From NCBI GenBank assembly GCA_023374025.1, contig SIJG01000059.1, positions 389,286 through 453,285 on the forward strand: 64,000 bases of DNA, given 5' to 3'. The translations under genes were made by a program, and so were the position numbers. Under the pieces are notes generated by a model. That model saw only the letters and a list, made by a program, of their open reading frames with translations, was not told where the DNA came from and searched no databases. This document shows, in pieces, positions 33,183 through 44,573 of the stretch. Each line of letters starts with the position of its first letter. Position 1 is the first letter of the stretch. This stretch comes from Heterodera schachtii. Lineage: Eukaryota; Nematoda; Chromadorea; Rhabditida; Heteroderidae.

Positions 33183-34231
33183 TCATTCTTCATCCTCCTC
33201 GCGGTCAGAGCCCGATTCAGTTGACGATTCAGAGCGTTCTTCCTGCGCCTTCTTGTTGCCCGCACGTCCTCCGCGCGACGCCTTCTGTTTCGTGGAACGT
33301 CCAGCAGCAGCGCTCTTGCGAGTTGGTTTCTTCTTCGTCTCAGTGGCACTCTCTTCGGAATCTGAAAATTCATTTTCATTAGGATTATACAATTGAAATG
33401 TGCCATTCCCCACCCCCATTCAACTCACGTCCACTGTCGCGCGGAGAGCCTGCAGCTTCCGCCTCGGAGTCGGCGCGCTCCTCCTCCTGGTCCGTCTTCT
33501 TGGTTGTTTTGCGCCCACGCGACTTCGTCTGTTTGTTGGCACGTCCACCGGCAGTCTTGCGGGTTGGCTTCTTCTTCGTCTCAGTGGCACTCTCTTCGGA
33601 ATCTGAAATGAAAAAACAGTTTAATTAATGGACACAAATTGAAATTGTGCCATTCCCCACCCCCATTCAACTCACGTTCGCTGTCCTCGCGGCCACTGTC
33701 GGCGGCTGTTCCGCTGTCCGATGGTTCGGCTTGTTCCGCTTTCTTGGCAGGACGTCCGCGCTTCTTGGTGGCGGTGTTTGCACGGCGAGGAGCAGGCGAC
33801 TTCTTCGTTGACGGTTTCTTCACGCGTCGACCAGGAGTGCGACTGCTCGGGCCCGGCGCCTTCTTCTTCAGCGGTTGTTTCTTCTTGCGCGGCGTCTGAG
33901 AACGTCCTCCTCCACGACCGGCGGGCGAGCGACGACTCTTCGGGCCCGACTTCTTCGGCGAGCGACCAGGACGACCACGACCAGCAGACTTTGTTGACGC
34001 GGTGGAGCCGTCACGAGCTTTCTGCTGAAAAAAGGGGAAATGAATGAGTGACGACGGAAAAGGAAAGCAATCCGAAAACGTCACTTTGGCTGCCTTTTCC
34101 TTCGCCGCTTTCTGTGCCGCAATCCGTGCCGAGCGTCGCAATGGTTTGGTCTCGCCAGCGCTGGCCGCACGTTTCTTCGTCTTGCGACTGCGAGCACGGC
34201 GTTGTGATGTTGTTGACGATTCCGCAGACAT
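33183..34231 (-). CDS. Lysine/arginine-rich AT-hook nuclear protein
   Basis: Four exons: 34231-34085, 34024-33676, 33602-33429, 33361-33183. The total is 849 nt, encoding 282 residues. Low-complexity and highly basic, with AT-hook-like cores (GRGRPGR near residue 65, KKRGRPAKK near 140), PLRRSARIAAQKAAKEKAAK, and SP-rich stretches. It ends in an acidic, serine-rich tail (RSESSTESGSDREEDEE). Exons 3 and 4 both begin SEESATETKKKPTRK and are a tandem exon duplication. A chromatin or linker role, like HMGA proteins, is inferred. The GC content is much higher than its surroundings, as expected for a coding region. Similar secreted nuclear-targeted proteins exist in parasites, but no signal peptide is visible here. 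Confidence 0.75.
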
Positions 34232-34286
34232 TTTGAACGTTTTGTTGTTGAACTTGTTGACGGACGATGTTGACGATGATGATGAT

Positions 34287-34903
34287 TAGGGATCGGATTT
34301 TTAGTTTTTTAACTATTTTTTCTGCGGCTTTAACTCGACGAGAAATGCACGAAAAACACATTTTTAGCTCGGAAATTCTTCGTTTTAACGCCACTATTCA
34401 TCACTAGGAATGGCTATTTTGGAGCTTCGCCACTAAAAAAAATTATTTTGGAAGTTGGCCACTAAAATAAATTTTTGCCACTATTTTGGCGTTTCGTCAC
34501 TATTTTTGCCATTATTTTGGCATTTTTTTGGAAATTTCCCAAAAAATGGAATAAAAACAAAAAATACACCCCAAAAATCGACCTAAAAATTCAAAAAATA
34601 CACCCCTAAGAATCGACCTAAAATTTTTCAAAAAATACACCCTCTAAGAATGGGAAAAATTTCACAAAAATTCTTCCCCCAACTATTTTTTCCTTGTTCA
34701 ATATTTGCTAAGAAAATATTTTGTAATTGCAATCAGTGAATAAAATTGTTTGCCTTAATTTTACATTATTTTCAAATAAAAAAACAGCTATTTAAAAAAT
34801 TACACCTCTAAATTTGGAACTTTTTCGCCACTATTTTGGCATTTTTTTGTCACTATTTAGTTAATTATTTTGGGATTTTTTATCACTAAAAATCCGATCC
34901 CTA
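34287..34903. mobile_element. hAT-like MITE upstream of AT-hook gene
   Basis: Termini TAGGGATCGGATTTTTAG and CTAAAAATCCGATCCCTA are perfect inverted repeats, flanked by ATGATGAT on both sides (34279-34286 and 34904-34911). The flank is a GAT microsatellite, so the target duplication is suggestive only. The inside is AT-rich with repeated CACTATTTTGGCATTTTTTTG. It lies 56 bp before the start codon of the AT-hook gene. Confidence 0.8.
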
Positions 34904-34911
34904 ATGATGAT

Positions 34912-35534
34912 GATTGGTTGACAGATGGCAAAATGTGTGAACGCTAAATGAAATGAATGGGTGAAACAACTAGAAGAAAAATTGATGAATAAAAATTAAA
35001 ATGAAAAAAAATATTGGAAGGAATGATTTTTGAGCCGAAAAGTGGCCATATTTATACACTTTTTGAGTGTGATTTTCACAGAAAAAGGAAAATTAATAAT
35101 CGGAAAATTTAAAAAATCATTGGCGTAAAAAACAAACGCCAATGCATTCAAATAGAAAACAAAGTTTATTTATGTTTGATAAATCCTAATCATGGAAATC
35201 CAGCTAACTAATGCCGGGTAATTTCTTACCGCCGGTTCATTTTTGCTGAAATTAGCACACTTTTCCCTTTTCCAATTGATTGATGCCAGAATAAATATGT
35301 AGTAATTGTCTTGAAAAATCCCTTTTCTAAACAACAAACAAAACATTTTAAATTTTTATAATCACTGAAAACTTACATATTACAAAAATTATTGGTTTCA
35401 ATATTTAGATTCTTAGATCTTTTCCATTTTTTTGACCGGAAAATACAGGAAGAATGGAAGAATGAATGGAATGAGGAGGAAGAAAAGAAAAAGGGCATTT
35501 TTATACTAAAATATTAGCGTAGCGCTCCGAGCCC
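34912..35534. pseudogene. Orphan subfamily A leader exon and subfamily B promoter relic
   Basis: On the minus strand, ATGAACCGGCG followed by a GTAAG donor (35240-35230) is a subfamily A mini leader, and AGCTGGATTTCC at about 35212 is the start of its exon 2, after which similarity stops. At 35440-35515 the block GGAATGAGGAGGAAGAAAAG to GGGCATTTTTATACTAAAAT is the inverted promoter region of subfamily B. Both are remnants without genes. ATTGGCGTAAAAAACAAACG at about 35120 repeats one at 4630. Confidence 0.5.
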
Positions 35535-35868
35535 TTGGGGGTGGCAAAAGTCGGAGTCGGCATTTGTCGGGGACAGACGGGTCCGTCGGGGTGCACCAAA
35601 TTGGTCGGGGTTTTCTAATTATCCGCTCATTATCGCAATAAAAAAAATGCGTGAATATTTAACAGATTGCTTATTTTTCTCATTTCTTCATTTAATTTTT
35701 TGATCCCTTTGAAGAAGCTTTCACGACTTATTAAGAAGTTTTGCAGACCAAACCCTCCCGGCCCACTTTTTTTCGAAGGTTGACCATTAGGGAGGAAATT
35801 CTGAGGCACCAAAAATTTCGGAACTCGGAATTCCGGCCCAAAAATGTAGGAATTCCGTGCCATCCCTG
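35535..35868. repeat. Composite repeat: GTCGGGG block and hAT-like end
   Basis: 35535-35650 matches 9640-9760 (GTCGGAGTCGGCATTTGTCG, GTCGGGGTGCACCAAATTGG). The block ends at 35868 with AATTCCGTGCCATCCCTG, the same terminus as at 256-275. Boundaries between the two are unclear. Confidence 0.5.
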
Positions 35869-36568
35869 GTGACCATCACCAAAAGTGCTGAATGGAGTCA
35901 CGGGACAGTGGCCAGGAAAAAATGTGAAAAAAAATTCTAGGGGGCTGGGAAAATTTCTCTGGAAAAACCATTAGGTCCAACGGAATGAACACTAAATTAT
36001 TCACCGAATTTTTTTCCATATTTGAAAAATTGACAGCCTACGGTCAGCAGGAATTTATTGTGCCATGGCATTTATTGGGTTGGGGCGCGAATATGCCAAG
36101 CTTTTACCGTTTTTATTATTAGCCATTTTATCAACGAATAATTAATTGATGCAATTACGATGACCGAAATGATGTTGGCACTGTGCCATTTCAATATTGT
36201 ATTGTGTATAATTTGATTGTATGGTATTTGACTTTTGCTTGCTCGTAAATTCGTCCATTTCCATTGTATAAAAGCAATTTTCGGGTTGAGGAAAATTTTT
36301 TTTTAAGATTTGAAAATGTGGCAAGAAATTCTGAACAATTAAAATTACTATAAGGGTGATCGGTGGATTCGGAGATGATCAGTTAGTTAAAACGAAAATT
36401 TTGATGCAAAAAATTAGATTTTAACATTTATTTCAGAAAACCAACAAAGTACCATAATATGCATAACATAATCAAAATTGATCATTCCCATTAGAAAAAA
36501 GAAAAGTACGTCAATAATTCCATAATAATTCAATTAAATCGATCACTTCCTAATAATTCATTCATTCA
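35869..36568. other. Intergenic with subfamily B 3' flank relic
   Basis: 36160-36290 (ATGACCGAAATGATGTTGGC, TTGCTTGCTCGTAAATTCGT) is the plus-oriented 3' flank of a subfamily B gene whose coding part is absent upstream. The remainder shows nothing. Confidence 0.4.
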
Positions 36569-37732
36569 TTAATGCTGTTCATCATTTGGGCCGTCCAATG
36601 CTTTGAGAAGACTAAAAATCCAAACGCAATAATTTTTAATTTTTGAAAAAAAATTCACTGACGAGTCCCCGATGCGAAAGTCTCATCATGAATTTGAATG
36701 TAAATTTTGTTCCACAGGTCATCAATTTCACAGCTAATCGCTTCCTCTTCCCATTTTGTCCATTTGCTTTCATCTCGCGCAATCGGACAACGGACCAACA
36801 GAAAACGATTGCTATTGTTTTAAGTCAGCGAACTCCAAAAACCGTAAGGTGCCAAATAAATCTATTAGTAAGCACCGATTTGAGGGCTTCAAGCTTCGAC
36901 GCAAAACCCCTTCATCGCTGTCCATCCAGCATCTGAACACTTTTGGCACACCGTTTTGAAGCGGAGTGAAAAGCCATTTGGCCAATGCTTGTCCATCCGA
37001 TGCCGTGGCACTGTCATCGCATGGGAATTCGGTGAAGAGATTGCTGACATAGAAAAAGAAGACAAAGCGAAGCGATGGACAATCGCTGAGAAATGACGGG
37101 ACGAATTGTCGCAAACGGTGGAAACCATTCGCAACGAATTCCATGACATGAATGTTTCTTGCGAGCATTGGCCAAATGTTGTGTATAATCGACTCCAAAA
37201 TTCGGTCATCCGACGTAGAAAGGGTCAGATAAATTTGACAGGTGGCGAAAAGCGGACGAAAATGGTGGAGAAAAGCGACGGCATTTTGGTCGATGAAACT
37301 GAAAAATGGGAAGTGTTGTCTAAATTTTTAATTTTAGCATCAATTTTACGTGATTCTGGTATATCTTAATCCGATGACTTCGCGTGGCATTTGAATCTGC
37401 GGAATTGGCATTGGTTTTCCATGGGAATTGACAATTTCCATTTGATTTGTGCCATTCTCTCCAATTTTGCGTCGAATTCGAATAAATGCCAATGTCCATT
37501 TGCGCTTTTTGAAGTGTTCATCCACGTAGATGTTAAAACGGTGGCTGATCAGCGCAATTCCGAGGCCAATTTGTGAAGGCTCAAGCAAATCGAACACCGC
37601 CAGCCAACCGTTGCCGGAGATGAAACTGAAAAAAAGGAAAACAAAATTAAAAATTGAAATTTTTAAAATGGCATTTTAATTTTACATTGCTTTTGCCATG
37701 TTTTCCTCCGCTTCTTTTCGGTTGTCAGACAT
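36569..37732 (-). pseudogene. F-box-like subfamily B variant, frameshifted
   Basis: Exon 1 (37732-37686) encodes MSDNRKEAEENMAKA, a leader without an anchor. Exon 2 (37625-37350) has SGNGWLAVFDLLEPSQIGLG. Exon 3 (37298-36876) has DDSATASDGQALAKWLFTP, but its length breaks phase near the RRSLKP segment, where SKLEALKS is read in another frame. The following exon ([19 protein letters not shown]) is open only in part, with an in-frame stop just before it. A terminal exon is seen at 36611-36569. It is probably dead, though the F-box exon is intact. It closely resembles cyst nematode F-box proteins known to me. Confidence 0.65.
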
Positions 37733-38559
37733 TTTGTTGAAGTTTAAATATTAACAGTCTTTTGGCACTTTTGCAATTCGTTGGCTTTTTTCTTCAAAAA
37801 TTATATAAAAATAAATTTTAAACAGAAAAAAGAGGGGTAAAATATATTTTTTTATATTTTATTTATGATTGTAAAGAATGACAGTCTTTGCCATTTCTCT
37901 CTGTCTTTTATATGAAGCCTTAACCAAAAGCGAAAAGATTTTCAAACTTAGAAAACTTTTATTAATAAAAAACTTCAAAATTTCGACTTTTTGCAATTTT
38001 CATGTATAACTTTTTTTGGTAATTATTTAATCGCGAATCAATAGCTTAGAAAAGCTTCTAAACATGTTAAGCTTTCGAATGATATCAACAATGTTGGATT
38101 TGGATGACAAAGAAAAAAGTTATAGTGGAAAAACATGCCGGCGCCGAAACGCAGTGAGTAAACCCCTAACAATGATCGTATTATGTTGATTAAAAACATA
38201 AAATGTCGAGGAAAATACGAAAAAGTTTCAAAAGTCATACATAGGTATTTGAAGGAATTGTCAGGTAGAAAAAATCGATGAAAAGAATTGGCGAATGGAA
38301 AATAATAATGGAAATGGCTGAGGAGGAGCAACCACTTTATACTAATTTTTTGCCATTTTTTTTGAAAAAAATTTATTTATACAGTAAGAAAAATAAGTCA
38401 CAGAAGGGCGGGGACCACTTACTGTATTTGCTCTAATTATCAACCTCCTCGTAGACTGGGGGATAATTGGAGACTGGGGGAGTCAGGGTCAAATCGTTGA
38501 AATATTCTTGCTGATCTCGAAAACTACCATTAATCATTTGCCATTTATCAACGATTACG
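37733..38559. other. Intergenic with foldback fragment
   Basis: 37985-38130 contains GATATCAACAATGTTGGATT and AAAAGTTATAGTGGAAAAAC, part of the repeat group seen at 46260-46560. No gene is seen. Confidence 0.35.
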
Positions 38560-39083
38560 CACAATTAACTGGTTTATTACATGCACATAAAATACAATGG
38601 AAATGGACGAATTTGCGGAGCAATCAAAGGTCAACTACAANCATTTTATGTCATTCTCTACTCCAGCGGATATAATTGTTGAACATTTCCGTGATGAACT
38701 GGAAATTGTCATTATAATAGCTAATTGTGTGTGACTATAAAATTGACAGCCTAGGCCAGCCGAAAATGTTGTGCCATTGCATTTATTGGGTTGGGCGCGA
38801 ATATGCCCAAGCTTTTATCGTTTTATTATTAGCCATTTTATCAACGATTAATTAATTACTCACAATTGAATTTCACATATACATAAAATACAATGGAAAT
38901 GGACGCATTTGCGAGCAAGCAAAGGTCAAATACAAACAGACAAACAAACAATTAGACAATATTTAAAAGGCAAAGTGCCACCAATATATCATTTCGGTCA
39001 CATAATTCACCAGCCAATTAATTCATTAATTAATTCATTTCTGCTGCTGATCACTCGGCCCGGGAAAAGCGGCGTCGAGAAGA
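38560..39083 (-). pseudogene. Orphan terminal exon of subfamily B with doubled 3' flank
   Basis: 39083-39035 reads LLDAAFPGPSDQQQK then stop after a TTCAG acceptor, the terminal exon of subfamily B. No upstream exons exist. Its 3' flank (CATAAAATACAATGGAAATG) occurs twice, at about 38585 and 38885, so the flank itself was duplicated. The single undetermined base at 38641 is in this region. Confidence 0.6.
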
Positions 39084-40015
39084 CTGAAAAAACGCTGATT
39101 ATTTCATTGCACATTCATTATAAGTCAATGGCATTTTATGAGTCAAATCAACTAACTATCCTTGATTTTTTGTACCACAATTCGGCTCTATTATGGTTTG
39201 TTCTCCATAAATTTTTCGAAAATTTTTTTTTATGTTTACAAAAGCCAAGAAAATATGTTTCCAAGGGTTTAAGAGGTCGTAGATCACCACGAATTCGGCA
39301 TCCATTTCGATCAATTCCAGAATACCGGACCCGAACTCGAACAAAAAAAAAAAAAAAAATCGAAATTCAACTTTTCGAATATTCTATCTTTAGTAGAAAA
39401 ATGGTTCAAATGATTTTTTATTGAAGCAATGATGACTTTCTGTCGTTTCTGTGAATTTAAACAAAGTTTGAACTAAAAATGTGAAAATCAAAAATTTGAG
39501 TTTTCGACTTTTTGTTCTTGTCGCCACCACAACGGAAATTAATTATATTTGAGAAATGATCGATGATCTCACCAATTGGAATTTGATTTGATGCTCTCAT
39601 TTTCTCTCAGAAATACTTTTGTTGATTAATTCTTTCGTTCTACAAATAATGATTGAATTCTATTTTTAAAAAATTCTATGAATTTCAATTATGCCTTTTT
39701 AGGCTTATATTTTAAAAAGTTTTATGGAACTGTATCAATAAAATCGCACCAAATTTTATAGGCTTACTCCCCGGTAAAGGACTAATTTAACCTGAAAATA
39801 TTTGAACGCTTATTTATTTTGAAAATTTTCAAAATTCTGAGTTTTCCAATTGTTATATATGATTTGTTTTTGAAAAAAAAATTTTCAAACTATTTTTCAC
39901 ATATTTTGCCACTTTTAACACCTCCAATTACGTGATTTCTCCATAAAATACATAATTATCACTGCTGAATTATGATCGATCATTTCTCATTTAATTAATT
40001 AATTTCCTCTGCTGA
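39084..40015. other. Intergenic with repeat fragments
   Basis: 39260-39345 is a fragment of the 4400-5145 foldback family. 39540-39765 is an inverted copy of 22996-23240 (GATGCTCTCATTTTCTCTCA, GCACCAAATTTTATAGGCTT), which is subfamily A 3' flank. No gene is seen. Confidence 0.45.
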
Positions 40016-41268
40016 TCAGTGATCACTTTGTTCTGCTGGCGGAGAAAAAGGCCTAAATTAAGCGCAATTTGAATTTTTTAACAAAATAAATGCTTTTTTG
40101 TTGCTCACCCAATGCAAGTATTGACATCGTGAATCCCAATGTGCTCATTGTTCAAATTGCTCGAATTTACGTCGTCTTCGTATTCCCATTGATCCGCCGT
40201 CTCCGTCTCCCCATTTTGGCATCGTTTCATTATCCATCGCTCGTCCCATTCATCTTCGCTTTCGTTGGTTAATGTCAGCTTTTCGTTGGTTCGACCGTTG
40301 ACCAATTCAAATGGCTCAATTGGCATGGACTTTGGATGAGCAGCAAACTGAATTTTGTAGTGGACAGAAGTCGTGTCATTGAGAAACTTCTAAACCATAG
40401 GAAACAAAAATCAAAATCGTTGCTTAACGAAAATGTATGGCCACACCTCCTTGAAATTGTTGACATCAACAACAGTAGCTAACATGCAATGCAATCGCTT
40501 CGGATGGCCATCTTTTCTCGGTGTGTGCAACCATTTTGTCAATGCTTGCCCGACAGTTGCATTTGGCCCATCATCAGCAATTGAATCGGAGAACAGATTA
40601 CGACAAAAGATGGAATTAATGTTGAGATCGGCGAGAATTGTGGGTGAAATGCGGCGACGCAAATTGTCCAAATGATCACCATTAGCAAAGTGAAAATGGC
40701 GAATGTTTGGCGCAAAAATGGGCCAAATTTCACGTGCAAAAACATCCCAAATCGGCTGATCATCAACGATATATTGAAAACAAAACCACAAAGTCAAATT
40801 GGTGTCGTTCCATTTGTCAAAAATTTGTTGATTGGCGCGAAGAAATGTGATTACGGAATGGTCGATGTAACTGAAAGTGAGTGGTGACAAATGAATTGCT
40901 TTTGATTTATGTTTGCATTACTCAATCCAGAGGTCCTTAAAGCGAATTTTGTTGGGCAACGAATAATCGGGAAATGGAAATGGCACTGAATTGTCTTCGT
41001 CGATAATCACGGCTAAGTTCGGCACTGCTGCAACAGGGTCTTTGTAAATTTTGATTGTTTTCAAAATTGGAAATTCTGATTGGCCATCAAAATGTTTGTC
41101 CACCAACGCATCAAAACGTGGAGAAAGAAGTGCCATTTTGAGGCCGAGTTGAGGACGATAAAAGATGGGAGAATGTCCATCCAAACGTCGCCGCACATCC
41201 AACTGAAAATGCGAGGAAAAATAATTTGAATAATGAAAAATTTGTAATTTTTATTACCGTCGGTTCAT
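40016..41268 (-). pseudogene. F-box-like subfamily A, one-base frameshift in F-box exon
   Basis: Five exons: 41268-41258, 41202-40922, 40870-40447, 40389-40109, 40052-40016. All signals are in place, but exon 2 is 281 nt instead of a multiple of three: TTTTATCGTCC where relatives have TTTTGATCGTCC. This breaks the frame exactly before the RPQLGLKMALLSPRF core. Exons 3-5 are open and phase-compatible (DGPNATVGQALTKWLHTP, KFLNDTTSVHYKIQF, tail PFSPPAEQSDH). Either a very young pseudogene or a sequencing error. Confidence 0.7.
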
Positions 41269-42226
41269 TTTTGTGGCAATTGGCACAATTTGCTGCTGTT
41301 TTCCGAATGATTAAGATCAGAGAGAATATGTAATTGGGTGCTATGTCATTATTTAAAAACCATCATTATGTGCGTTATTTAAAAAACCATCAAAATAAAA
41401 TTTTTTGCTTATAACTTTGCTCTAAAAAGACCAAATTTTTAATCCTTGATATCATTTGGTAGCCCTAAGTGTTCTCTATCAGTCTGCAAAATTTCAAAAA
41501 ATTTCGTTAAGTTTAAAAAAAGTTATGGCCAAAAATGTTCGAAAATCAAGGTTTTTTGAGTTCCTCGAGCTATAACTTTTTTGAAACTTAACGAAATTTT
41601 TTGAAATTTTGTAGACTGATAGAGAACACTTAGGACTATAAAATGATATCAAGAATTAAAAATTTGGTTGCGTTCGAGCAAAGTTATAAATAATTTTTCG
41701 ACAAAAATTTTCATAATGATGGTTTTTAAATAACGGCTCCGCCCCTGTAATTGTGTTTAAATTTTTTTTTATAAATAATGAGAGGCAAATTGAAAAAACA
41801 AACATTTTGGCGCTAGTTTAAAGAAGGACCTTTTTGAATTTTTTTTTGCACTTTTTTTGCCTAATTTTTTTTTGTATTTTTATACACATACTGATGAATA
41901 ATGATGAATTATAGTCCCGAAAATGGGAATTGAAAAAAAGAGGCGACAAAATTCCCTAAACTCTTCATTGCTCTGGCTCTTCTTTATCAAATATAGGTAG
42001 AATATATAATGTGTGATGCAGGTACTTAATCTGTTTACTTTTCTGTTTTTGACCCAAATTTAAAAAAAAAATAATATTTTTTGGGTAAAAAAGGAAAAAT
42101 GAAGACGAATCTGACTTTTATTTTTAGCCATAATATGTTTCACTTGACACCATTACGTATAATAGTGCTCATTTAAAGCCTAAAATTTTATAAAAATTTC
42201 AATTTAGCAAAATTATTTATTTTTTA
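41269..42226. repeat. Foldback element (41360-41735) and spacer
   Basis: 41360-41735 folds on itself around about 41565: TTTTTAATCCTTGATATCAT and CTATCAGTCTGCAAAATTTC pair with AAATTTTGTAGACTGATAGA and ATGATATCAAGAATTAAAAA. The ends include ATTTAAAAACCATCATTATG and CATAATGATGGTTTTTAAAT. Non-coding. 41736-42226 is AT-rich with no gene. Confidence 0.65.
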
Positions 42227-43825
42227 ATGGCACCGCCCGTCGCAAAAAAGAAAAAATTTTCCTCCGACAATCGCCAACTCATTTCTTCTATCGCAATTGA
42301 TGGACATCACGAACATCAATTGATGGGTTCATTTGTGACATCGTTTGGAAAGCGCCGAAGTGTTCGCGTGGCAAAGAAAATGAAACGAATTTTGAGGAAA
42401 ATGTGAGAATTTTTAGGGTTTAAATTAAGAATTTTCTATTTTTTTTCCCCGGATTTTAGCTGGGTCTGCTTTGACGTTTGGATGGACGTTTTCCCCTTTT
42501 TCGACCGTCCTCAACTCGGCCTCAAATTGGCACTTCTTTCGCCGCGTTTCAATCTTTTAGTGGACCAACATTTCGATGGCAAAAACAAATTGACAATTTG
42601 GCGTTGTGTCTATATTCACAAGGGCGTTGGACTCAAACCAAATGTATCTGTGGGTATTGATGGCAAATGTGTGCCGTTTCCATTGCCCGACCATCCGCTG
42701 CGCAACAATATCCGCTTTAAACACTTTAGCATTTCGTAAATTCAAACACATTTATTGCACCGAAAAGCAATTTATTTGTCCCATTATTTTCAGGTACATC
42801 GACGATTCCGTCATCGCATTTCTGCGCTCAAATAAGCAACTTTTTGATGGAAATGACACCAACATGCAATTGTATGCGTATTCATACAGAGGCATTGAGC
42901 CGCAACTTTGGGATGTTTTTGCCCGTGAAATTTGGCCCATTTTTGCGCCAAACATTCGCCGCTTGGCCTTTCCCACTGGCACTTATTTGAACAATTTGTG
43001 TCGCCGAACTTCGCCCACAATTCTCACTGATCTCAATGCGTTGAATTCAATTGATTCCGGAAGTCTGTCTCCATATGTGCCAATTGATGAGAATCGGCCA
43101 AATCCAGCCTGCAACTGCTGGCCAAGCGCTGTCCAAATGGTTGCACACTCCGACAGCAAATGGCCAACCAAAGCGACTGCGTTTCATCCCGGGTCATATT
43201 AATTGGGTCGACAATTTCAGCAAGGTGTGACCACCGAGACCACATTTAATTGCCATTTTACATATTTCCGTTCGTCCGTTTCCCATTGTTTAGGCATTTC
43301 TCCGTGCCACCGCCACTTCTTCGGCCAGCTTCAAAATTCAACTTGGACCTTATAATTCAACGGAAATTAAGCCATTTGAATTGGTGAACGAAAGCATCAA
43401 GGAAAAGCTGACATTGATGAAAAAAGCAAGCAAAAATGTCTGGGACAACACAATGGGTGATGAAGCGATGCCAAATTGGGGAGACGACGACGGCGATTAA
43501 TTGGGATGACGAAAATTTGGACGAATTGAGCACTGTCAGCATTAATTTGTGTGGTGACAAAAAATGCATTGGGTGAGAAAGAAAAAGAATGGAAAAAATA
43601 AATTTGCCCGGATAAAGATTTGCTGAACATTTATTTCGACCCTTCGTAAAAAAGCAGACACTGAAAAAATTCTAACCCAAACTCGAATAAAAAATTCGAT
43701 CTTTTTCATTTGAATTCTCGACTTGCTTTTTCCAATGTGTTCTGAACAAATTCAAATTTCGCACTTAATTTAGGCCATTCTCTCAACCGTCGAAATGTTC
43801 GGAAGTGAAAATAATTGAGAAATGA
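42227..43825 (+). pseudogene. F-box-like subfamily A with NLS-like leader, two frameshifts
   Basis: Exons: 42227-42402, 42460-42735, 42794-43224, 43294-43572, 43774-43825. The leader is the longest seen (MAPPVAKKKKFSSDNRQL, then GHHEHQLMGSFVTSFGKRRS). The F-box-like exon is intact (DRPQLGLKLALLSPRF). Exon 3 has a 7-nt insertion (CCAGCCT) just before the ATAGQALSKW signature, and exon 4 has an extra base near 43450 before VMKRCQIGET. Both shift the frame. It would otherwise resemble the 2380-4290 type. Confidence 0.75.
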
Positions 43826-44573
43826 TCGGCGGATTTTGATCTTATTGAATGGACAAATGGATCTGATACATAATTTTGTTGCTCTTCTGTGTTCATAATT
43901 GTTGATAATTCTTGCCAATGAAAATATTTAACTATTTAATTGTCGATCGTCGAGATTCCATAAACTGAATTTCTGACTTAAATTTTGTTTAATAAACCTT
44001 TGACCCCATTTGTTTGTTTTTTGTTGTGCAATTTCTGGTCGAATCCACTGTTAAACTTTTGGCCTCATTTGTTTGTTTTTTTGATCCGCTTTGACACAAT
44101 TCGTCCAAAAAATTAATGTTTTGTCCGTGTCCTAGTGTTGTCATTTTGTCAAAAAAAAAAAACGAATTCTCGGAAGGGATAGTGACTTATTTTTGATCAA
44201 TAGTGCCATTTTGTCCATGGCACTTTGTCTAAATGTTCTATGGTCCATCTGCACGGGGAAATGATTGTTTTGGTATCAAACGAAGTTTAAATAAAGTCTA
44301 TAGAATTTTTTATAAATTATATTCTGGGCTAAAGGCGACAAACAAACAAAAAAATCTATACCAAAATGCTGAGCTTCGGGTCTTCTCATTGCAATTTTTT
44401 CTTAATGTCACTATAAAACCAACTGAACAAGCGCATTTCCGGTAATTAAAAAACGAGAAAAATATATTTAAACGAAAATAGTAAAAATGAACATTAAAAA
44501 TGATCATGTCACTCCTATTAATCATTATAATCTAAAATGATCGCCCATTTCTCAAATGCATAAATAATCACTT
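43826..44573. other. Intergenic, nothing recognised
   Basis: TTTGTTTGTTTTTTGTTGTG and TTTGTTTGTTTTTTTGATCC at about 44010 and 44070 are part of a short local duplication (CCTCATTTGTTTGTTTT). TTTCTCAAATGCATAAATAA is 3' flank shared with about 50212. No gene is seen. Confidence 0.35.

Noticed and set aside
33130..34289. Several plus-strand frames opposite the AT-hook gene
   Set aside because: They are shadows of the lysine/arginine-rich coding exons on the minus strand, rich in serine, leucine and proline as expected from antisense reading.
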